DNA of 64,000 nucleotides from the NCBI GenBank assembly GCA_036504855.1, contig DASXUL010000002.1, positions 54,557 through 118,556 of the forward strand, written 5' to 3'. The stretch comes from DASXUL01 sp036504855. GTDB lineage: Bacteria > Armatimonadota > DTGP01 > JAKQQT01. Both the position numbers and the translations under genes were made by a program. The notes beneath the pieces were generated by a model that was given only the letters and a program-made list of their open reading frames with translations, had not been told where the DNA came from and searched no databases. The stretch's first letter is position 1. Each line of letters starts with the position of its first letter. Below, piece by piece: positions 57,914 to 64,000 of this stretch.

Positions 57914-59140
57914 ATGAACTCGAACAGAACCGTTCAGAAGCCGCGGCTGGGGTTGGTCGGCATTTGGTGCGCGGCGGCTATCGGGGCGCTGGCGCCGCTG
58001 GCCCTGGCGCCGCCTCCGCCCGGGGCGCATGCGCAGGTCCCGGCCAACGCCGCGGCCCAGATGAAAATGGTGATCCTCGGCTACAACGAACTCGGCATGC
58101 ACTGCATGAACCAGGATTTCTCGGAGTTGTGCATCCTGCCGCCGTTCAACACAATGCGCGCCACGATTGTGGACCGCTCCGGCTCTGACCCGCGCATCGT
58201 GAGCGCCGGCGTCACGGTTCGCTACTCGATCCCCGGCAACACCCACTCCTACGACAAGACGAACTTCTGGGATTACGCTCAAGCTCTCTTCGGCAAGCCG
58301 TTCCCCCGCGACGTGGGGCTCGGAGGCACATCGCTCAGCGGCCCGATGACGTTGAACGCGGCCGGCCAGTGGGAAGCCACCGGCGTGCCGCTAACGCCGA
58401 TCACGGATGCGGGCAAGCTGGATCCCTATCAGAAGGCCCGGCTCGTTGTGACCCAGAACGGGGTCACCGTTGGGAAGGCGCAGCCCGTGATACCGGTCTC
58501 CTGGGAGATCTCATGCAACCTCTGCCACACGTCGCCCGGAATCTCAGTGGCCGCCAACATCCTTCGCTCGCACGATCGCCGGCACGGCACGAGCCTCGAG
58601 ACGCAGAAGCCGGTCCTTTGCGCGAAGTGCCACGCGGACCCGGCGCTGGGGGCGGCCGGAACGGCGGGCGTTCCCTCGATGTCCGCCGCCATGCATACCG
58701 CTCATGCGCCGCGCATGACCGCGCTAAACCTGAAGGTGGCATGTTACGCCTGCCATCCCGGGATTCGGACGCAGTGCCAGCGCGATGTTCACTTCTCCAA
58801 GGGGATCGACTGCCTGTCGTGCCACGGAGGAATGTTGCAGGTGGGTGCATCCACTCGGACGCCGTGGGTAGACGAGCCCCACTGCGGCGACTGCCACCAC
58901 GTGCCGGGCCATGAGTATGAGCAGGCCGGGAAGCTGTTCAAGCTGAGCCAGGGCCATCATGGCGTCTTCTGCACCGCGTGCCACAGCAGCCCGCACGCTG
59001 TTGCTCCCGCCGTGACTTCGGCGGACACCGTGCAGCCCATGAACACGCAGGGGAAGCCGGGAACCATTAACCTGTGCGCCGTCTGCCACAAATCGACGCC
59101 GGACGACCCGTTCGACCACGTGTTCTCCACGGGCGACTAG
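57914..59140 (+). CDS. Secreted heptaheme c-type cytochrome
   Basis: This 408-residue exported protein has seven CxxCH motifs (CNLCH, CAKCH, CYACH, CLSCH, CGDCH, CTACH, CAVCH) in residues about 195-400. A beta-rich N-terminal domain of about 150 residues, starting VILGYNELGMHCMNQDFSELCILPPFNTMRATIVD, is a conserved module of some multiheme cytochromes. The signal peptide is VGIWCAAAIGALAPLALA. Spare His residues (SHDRRHG, HTAHAPRM, HHVPGH, SQGHHG) can give bis-His ligation. It is likely a periplasmic or outer-surface electron carrier. The ATG at 57914 follows AGGAG that overlaps the previous stop. No menaquinol dehydrogenase or porin partner lies in the window. Confidence 0.92.
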   Translation: MNSNRTVQKPRLGLVGIWCAAAIGALAPLALAPPPPGAHAQVPANAAAQMKMVILGYNELGMHCMNQDFSELCILPPFNTMRATIVDRSGSDPRIVSAGVTVRYSIPGNTHSYDKTNFWDYAQALFGKPFPRDVGLGGTSLSGPMTLNAAGQWEATGVPLTPITDAGKLDPYQKARLVVTQNGVTVGKAQPVIPVSWEISCNLCHTSPGISVAANILRSHDRRHGTSLETQKPVLCAKCHADPALGAAGTAGVPSMSAAMHTAHAPRMTALNLKVACYACHPGIRTQCQRDVHFSKGIDCLSCHGGMLQVGASTRTPWVDEPHCGDCHHVPGHEYEQAGKLFKLSQGHHGVFCTACHSSPHAVAPAVTSADTVQPMNTQGKPGTINLCAVCHKSTPDDPFDHVFSTGD

Positions 59141-59177
59141 GCGGCTAACCGTCGGGCTCAAGGCAACAGCCCGCGCC

Positions 59178-59224
59178 GAAGAGACCGTTCAGACTAGGGG
59201 ATCCCCGGTCTGGACGGTCTCTTC
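59178..59224 (+). terminator. Terminator of the PD40-cytochrome operon
   Basis: An interrupted stem pairs 59178-59188 with 59214-59224 (11 perfect pairs), and inner arms AGAC/GTCT and a GGGGATCCCC core continue it. It is followed by TTGGTC, a weak T-rich tail, 38 bases past the cytochrome stop codon. Confidence 0.8.
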
Positions 59225-59484
59225 TTGGTCGTCCAGAGGGCGGAACCGGCATCATTTGGTTGTGTTTGGTCCCACTATGGAGCCATTCCGGTGCATAATG
59301 TAACAGGGGTCCAGTATCCTGGAGCGATTGTCGCGCCGGATGGGGTCTCGCTGCCGCGCGATGTATGCTGTCGCGGGCGCTCTCTTTGCCTGCTCCGGCA
59401 GGACCATTCACCGGCGGCGTGACTTCGTCGCCCGCGGGCTCGCAAACCCCTGGTAACGCGCATCCCGCTGAAGGACAGCCTCTA

Positions 59485-62400
59485 ATGACCAAACGGACGT
59501 ATCTGCTGACCGCCGCGTTGGCTGCGGGCGTCTGCTTGCTGCCGGCCCGATCCGCCGTGCCGGCAGCACAGAAACGCGCCAAAACCGACGTCACGCAGAA
59601 CAAGAACTCGTATCAAGTGGGGTATGCCCACCTCGACACCCAATGGCGGTGGTCGTACGTAGATTCTATCGACAAGTATCTGAAAAACACGCTGAACGAT
59701 AACTTCGCCCTCTTCGAGAAGTACCCGGACTACGTCTTCAATTTTACCGGATCGCGCCGCTACCAGATGATGAAGCAGTACTATCCGGCGGAATACGCCC
59801 GGATGAAGCAGTACATCAAACAGGGTCGGTGGTACCCCTGCGGCTCCTCCGTGGACGAGAACGATGTTAACGTCCCCTCCCCCGAAGCCATCATCCGCAA
59901 CGTCCTCTACGGCAACCACTACTTCCAGAAAGAGTTCGGCTTCGCGCCCACGGACTATATCCTGCCTGACTGCTTCGGCTTTCCTGCCTCCCTGCCCTCC
60001 ATCCTGGCGCATACCGGCGCGAAGGGATTCGCCACTCAGAAGCTCACCTGGGGCTCGGCGGCCGGCATCCCCTTCCCGGTTGGCGTTTGGGAAGGACTGG
60101 ACGGCAAGCAGGTCATCGCCGCCCTCGACGCTGGCGGCTATGGCGCCCGCGTTACCGAAGACCTGAGCCAGAGCCAGTTCCTGCTGGGACGCATCAATAA
60201 GACGGGCGATCAGTCCGGCGCCTACGTGGACTACCGGTACTTCGGAACCGGCGACGTGGGCGGGGCTCCCACGGATGAGTCGGTGGCCTGGATTGAGAAG
60301 AGCTTGAAGGGCGCCGGCCCGGTGAAGATCATCTCCGCCCCCGCCGATCAGCTCTTCAATGACCTCACCGGCCAGCAGGTCTCCAAGCTGCCTCGCTACA
60401 AGGGCGACCTGGAGCTGACTCAGCACTCCGCGGGATCGATTACGTCACAGGCGTACATGAAGCGCTGGAACCGTAAGAACGAGCTCCTCATCGACTCCGC
60501 TGAGCGCGCCTCGGTGGCCGCCGACTGGCTGGGCGGCGTCGCCTACCCGCGAGATAAGTTCCTGCAGACCTGGTACCTGATCCTGGGCAGCCAGATGCAT
60601 GACATCCTGCCCGGCACCAGCATCCCCAGGGCTTACGAGTTCTCGTGGAATGACGAAGTTGTGGCCCTGAACCAGTCCGCCGAAACGCTGACCAGCGCCG
60701 TGGGCGCCATTTCCCGCGGCATCGACACCCGCGCCAAGGGCGTGCCGGTTGTGGTCTACAACCCGCTGTCCATTGCCCGCGAAGACGTTGTGGAAGCCAC
60801 CTTGCGATTCCCGGGCGGCGCGCCCAAGGCCGTGCGCGTGTACGGCGCGACGGGTGAAGTCCCTTCCCAGATCGTGAAGCGCCAGGCCGGCTCCGTTGCC
60901 GTCATCTTCCTGGCAGACGTGCCGTCCGTCGGCGTTGCCTCCTACGACGTTCGTCCGTCGGCCACGCCGTTCACCGGCGCCACCGGACTCAAGGTCTCGA
61001 ACTCCTCGGTGGAGAATCGTCGCTACCGAGTGACGCTCAACTCCGAGGGCGACGTTGCCCAGATCTTCGACAAGGCGGCCGGCCGCAACATGCTGTCTGC
61101 CCCCGCCCAACTCGCCTTCAAGTTCGAAGAGCCAGAGCAGTACCCGGCCTGGAACATGGACTGGAAGGACCAGAGCGCTCCTCCAACCGGCTACGTTACC
61201 GGCCCGGCCGCCGTGAAGATCATCGAAAACGGCCCCGTGCGCGTAACGTTGGAAGTATCCCGCAAGAGCCAGGGCTCAACGTTCGTGCAACACATCCGGC
61301 TGGCGGCGAACGGCGCGGGGAACCGCGTTGAGTTCGACAATGCCATCGACTGGAACACGCTGAAGCACAACATCAAGGCCACGTTCCCGTTGGCCGTGCA
61401 CAACGACCTGGCCACTTACAACCTGGGCTTCGGCACAATTCAGCGCGCCACCAACGACCCCAAGAAGTATGAAGTGGTCTCCCGCCACTGGTTCGACCTG
61501 ACAGACAAGAAGGGCGACTACGGCGTTACCGTTCTGGAAGACAGCAAGTTCGGCTCAGACAAGCCGGACGATCATACGCTCCGCCTCACGCTGCTCCGAA
61601 CGCCGTCTACCCGCTCGTATCCGGATCAGGCCACCCAGGACATCGGCCACCATCGCGTGCTATACGCGCTCGAAGGCCACAAGGGCGATTGGCGCCAGGG
61701 CCAGAGCCACTGGGAAGGCGCCCGGCTGAACCAGCCGCTGATGGCCTTCCAGACGCCGTCGCACGCAGGCGCGCTTGGCAAGACCTTCTCGTTCTTCTCC
61801 GCGAACTCCGGCCGCGTTCAGATCACCGCCATCAAGAAGGCTGAGGATTCCGGTGAGATCGTTGTCCGCGTTCAGGAAGTTACCGGTTCCCCGATCAAGG
61901 GCGTGCGCATCCATGCGCTTCGACCAATCCTCTCCGCCCGCGAAGTGAATGGACAGGAGCAACCGGTCGGAGCCGCGACAGTGATCAACGGCGACCTCGT
62001 CACCAACCTCGCGCAGTACGGCGCGCGCGCCTTCGCTTTGAAGGTGGCCCCGGCGCCCGTGAAGCTCACCGCTCCGCAGAGCCAATCGGTGGCGATTCCC
62101 TACGACATCCAGGCCGCTTCTTTCCCCGGCAAGGCTGCTTCCAACAGCTTCGACGGCGCCGGCCACACCATTGCGGCCGACCTGCTGCCAACGACCATTG
62201 TGAGCGAAGGCGTTTCGTTCAAAATGGGCCCGGCCGGCGGCAAGAGCGCCCTCACCGCCCGCGGTCAGAGCATCCGCCTGCCCAAGGGATCCTACAACGA
62301 GGTGATCGTCCTCGCCGCCGCCGTGTATGGCGATCAGATCGGCGCCTTCCAGGTGGATGGTCGCCCGGTAACGCTGAAGGTCCAGGACTGGAGCGGTTTC

Positions 62401-63960
62401 ATCGGTCAGTGGGATGACCGGATCTTCTCGCCGGAGGACGCTCACGGCGCCCGCCTGCTGGAGGGCAACATCTACGGCCTGCGCCCGGCCTTCATCAAGC
62501 GCGACGCCCTTGCCTGGGTGGGTGAGCACCGCCACAATGCCGACGGCAGCAACGATACCTACGCTTACAGCTACCTCTACAAGTACAGCATCCCGGTAGC
62601 CTCCGGCGCCAAGGCGCTCAAGCTGCCCAACAACCCGAACATCCGCGTGTTCGCGGTAACGGCGGCCGTGAATCCCAACGGCGATACCCGCCCCGTGCAG
62701 TACCTGTACGATGCATTCACCGCCCCCGCCGCCCCGCCGGCGATCAGCCCGGTGGCCGGCGTCTACAACAACAGCGTGGAAGTGGCCCTGCGCCCCGCCC
62801 TCTATATTGACGGCTCAACGCTTCGCTACACGACCGACGGCAGCGCCCCCACGGCGACGTCCGAGGCCTACGCAGCCCCGATCCTGGTGGCCAGTTCAAC
62901 CGAAGTGAAGGTCGCCGCCTTCGACGCGTCCGGCGCCTCCGGCCCCGTCGCCTCCGCGAAGTTCGAGGTCAAGGACACAACCGCGCCCAGCGTGGCCAAC
63001 GTGGCCGCAATGGCGGGATCCAGCACCGTTCGCGTGAGCTTCACCGAGCCGATGGACCGCGCCGCGGCCGAGTCGGCAGCCGATTACTCCATCGCCGGCA
63101 TCACCGTGCGCAGCGCCCGCCGGAACTCCGATGGACGCGCCGTTGACCTAACCGTTGAGCCGGCGCTCACCGAGGGCGCCTCCTACACCCTGACGATGGC
63201 CGGTTTGAAGGACTGCTCGCCAGCCGGAAACGGCCTCAGCCAAACGCGAGTCGCCTTCGAAACTGCCGCTCCGCTCTACCGCCTCGCGCTGAACAAGGAT
63301 ATCCTGGCCGGCGACGGGACCGACGCCTCGGCGGCGGTCCGCGTGTCGGGCGAGCCCAGCGTGGTCTCCGGCCCGACCGGCGCCGCGCTGGCGTTCACCG
63401 GCTCGGAGGGCGTCACCGTGGCCGACGCGCCGGGCATGGACCCGTCCAATGCGCTCACCGTGAGCGTGTGGGTGCGGCCGGAAAGTTGGGACAAGAACCC
63501 GCCGGTGCTCCAGAAGGGCCGGGGCAATTCCCAGTACGCCCTGTTCTCCGAGGATGGCCACCTGGCCTTCCACCTGGAGGGCGTTGGCGAGGTACGTTCC
63601 GCGCTGCCTTCCCTCAACGAATGGCACAACATCGCCGCCACCTACGATGGCGCTTCCCTGAAGCTCTACGTGGATGGAGCGGAAGCCAGCAGCACTGAGG
63701 TCAGCGGAGTCGTGCCGATGACCAAGGATGCTCTGAACATCGCCACCCGCGGGTTCCGCGGGCAGGGTTCCCGCACGGCCCGCGCCGTGCAGCCCCGCCC
63801 CGCCGGAACCGCGGTAGTGAGCACGGTCGCCTACACTCCGCCGCCGCTGTACCGGGCCCCCGCTGGTTTCGTGGGCCAGATCAGCGACGTGCGCATCTAC
63901 GACCAGGCGCTCCTCCCGGAGCATGTCCGCGCACTGGCGAATGCCGCTGGAACGCGCTAG
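59485..63960 (+). CDS. Secreted GH38 alpha-mannosidase with multidomain C-terminus
   Basis: This 1491-residue exported protein has a signal peptide ending ARSAVPA. The GH38 N-terminal barrel has zinc residues His and Asp in QVGYAHLDTQWRW, and a nucleophile Asp is expected in ILPDCFGFPASLPSIL. The His in LGSQMHDILPGTSIPRAYE is the third to fourth ligand region. Middle and C-terminal mannosidase domains run to about residue 1070. Extra modules follow: a chitobiase-C-like domain (VEVALRPALYIDGSTLRYTTDGSAPTATS), an SbsA-Ig-like Big_5 domain (DTTAPSVANVAAMAGSSTVRVSFTEPMD) and a LamG/concanavalin domain (LTVSVWVRPESW to FVGQISDVRIYDQAL). The ATG at 59485 has AAGGA upstream. It removes alpha-mannose from glycans outside the cell. 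Tail modules suggest binding to an insoluble substrate. Confidence 0.92.
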   Translation: MTKRTYLLTAALAAGVCLLPARSAVPAAQKRAKTDVTQNKNSYQVGYAHLDTQWRWSYVDSIDKYLKNTLNDNFALFEKYPDYVFNFTGSRRYQMMKQYYPAEYARMKQYIKQGRWYPCGSSVDENDVNVPSPEAIIRNVLYGNHYFQKEFGFAPTDYILPDCFGFPASLPSILAHTGAKGFATQKLTWGSAAGIPFPVGVWEGLDGKQVIAALDAGGYGARVTEDLSQSQFLLGRINKTGDQSGAYVDYRYFGTGDVGGAPTDESVAWIEKSLKGAGPVKIISAPADQLFNDLTGQQVSKLPRYKGDLELTQHSAGSITSQAYMKRWNRKNELLIDSAERASVAADWLGGVAYPRDKFLQTWYLILGSQMHDILPGTSIPRAYEFSWNDEVVALNQSAETLTSAVGAISRGIDTRAKGVPVVVYNPLSIAREDVVEATLRFPGGAPKAVRVYGATGEVPSQIVKRQAGSVAVIFLADVPSVGVASYDVRPSATPFTGATGLKVSNSSVENRRYRVTLNSEGDVAQIFDKAAGRNMLSAPAQLAFKFEEPEQYPAWNMDWKDQSAPPTGYVTGPAAVKIIENGPVRVTLEVSRKSQGSTFVQHIRLAANGAGNRVEFDNAIDWNTLKHNIKATFPLAVHNDLATYNLGFGTIQRATNDPKKYEVVSRHWFDLTDKKGDYGVTVLEDSKFGSDKPDDHTLRLTLLRTPSTRSYPDQATQDIGHHRVLYALEGHKGDWRQGQSHWEGARLNQPLMAFQTPSHAGALGKTFSFFSANSGRVQITAIKKAEDSGEIVVRVQEVTGSPIKGVRIHALRPILSAREVNGQEQPVGAATVINGDLVTNLAQYGARAFALKVAPAPVKLTAPQSQSVAIPYDIQAASFPGKAASNSFDGAGHTIAADLLPTTIVSEGVSFKMGPAGGKSALTARGQSIRLPKGSYNEVIVLAAAVYGDQIGAFQVDGRPVTLKVQDWSGFIGQWDDRIFSPEDAHGARLLEGNIYGLRPAFIKRDALAWVGEHRHNADGSNDTYAYSYLYKYSIPVASGAKALKLPNNPNIRVFAVTAAVNPNGDTRPVQYLYDAFTAPAAPPAISPVAGVYNNSVEVALRPALYIDGSTLRYTTDGSAPTATSEAYAAPILVASSTEVKVAAFDASGASGPVASAKFEVKDTTAPSVANVAAMAGSSTVRVSFTEPMDRAAAESAADYSIAGITVRSARRNSDGRAVDLTVEPALTEGASYTLTMAGLKDCSPAGNGLSQTRVAFETAAPLYRLALNKDILAGDGTDASAAVRVSGEPSVVSGPTGAALAFTGSEGVTVADAPGMDPSNALTVSVWVRPESWDKNPPVLQKGRGNSQYALFSEDGHLAFHLEGVGEVRSALPSLNEWHNIAATYDGASLKLYVDGAEASSTEVSGVVPMTKDALNIATRGFRGQGSRTARAVQPRPAGTAVVSTVAYTPPPLYRAPAGFVGQISDVRIYDQALLPEHVRALANAAGTR

Positions 63961-63976
63961 TTCGAACGGCCAGGCC

Positions 63977-64000
63977 GGGGGGGGGGGGGGGGGGGGGGGG
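63977..64000. other. Run of 24 G at the window end
   Basis: Poly-G with no interruption runs to the last base. In two-colour sequencing a missing signal is called as G, and such runs appear at contig ends. It is 16 bases past the mannosidase stop codon. I read it as an assembly artefact, not a biological G-quadruplex. Confidence 0.8.

Noticed and set aside
63977..64000. G-quadruplex or telomere-like end
   Set aside because: Uninterrupted poly-G at the very end of the sequence is better explained as a sequencing artefact.
1..64000. CRISPR arrays, tRNA or rRNA genes, transposases
   Set aside because: I looked for regularly spaced repeats, cloverleaf-like segments and transposase motifs on both strands and saw none.

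Overview
The window is GC-rich, densely coded chromosomal DNA from a diderm bacterium. It carries a Wza-type outer-membrane polysaccharide export protein, a BY-kinase and a heptaheme cytochrome c. Several secreted proteins have Sec signal peptides and dockerin-like tails of the ALRIAGGL type, and there are many GTG/TTG starts. That mix suggests Armatimonadota or a similarly little-studied phylum; this is inference from protein style only. No rRNA, tRNA, CRISPR array or complete insertion sequence was recognised. The right edge ends in 24 consecutive G, which looks like a contig-end artefact.

Region 1 (0-25.6 kb, nearly all minus strand) is a Wzx/Wzy-type exopolysaccharide locus. It holds a tyrosine autokinase, SLBB export protein, flippase, polymerase/ligase, GT2 and GT4 glycosyltransferases and an initiating sugar-phosphate transferase. 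A large sugar-modification set goes with it: ATP-grasp, HAD, PIG-L deacetylase, NeuD/PglD acetyltransferase, formyltransferase, FemAB-like GNAT, PglF-like dehydratase, DegT aminotransferase, UDP-sugar epimerase and acyltransferase. Region 2 (25.6-33.3 kb, plus strand) encodes secreted proteins: two beta-helix proteins paralogous to the one at 6.9-11 kb, and a subtilase. 

Region 3 (33.4-40.6 kb, minus strand) is the most unusual part: a compact nine-gene RiPP operon. It encodes a 49-residue precursor whose leader fits the lasso-peptide motif YxxPxLxxxGxFxxxT, two PqqD-type recognition proteins, a B2-type Cys-His-Asp leader peptidase, an HPr-kinase-like kinase, an ABC exporter and a nucleotidyltransferase. 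There is no asparagine-synthetase-like lasso cyclase. Two adjacent ATP-grasp ligases stand in its place, and the core is a hydrophilic Ser/Thr/Glu/Lys tandem repeat. This suggests a lasso-leader/graspetide-like hybrid.

Region 4 (40.9-48.3 kb) has a small membrane protein, a second sugar-phosphate transferase and an NDH-2 dehydrogenase. A decayed array follows of three orphan Rhs C-terminal tips, each with a candidate immunity gene, plus a duplicated scrap of the ndh 3' end. Region 5 (48.3-64 kb) holds URO-D-like and Gfo/Idh/MocA genes, then a polysaccharide-degradation and surface set: NHL-like protein, GNAT, GH16, GH51, PD40 propeller, heptaheme cytochrome and a large GH38 mannosidase.

Five intergenic sites match the sigma-54 -24/-12 consensus. 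Each lies in the correct orientation upstream of a gene: the EPS kinase operon, the epimerase, the aminotransferase, a beta-helix gene and the RiPP operon. They suggest that envelope polysaccharide and the RiPP are co-regulated.
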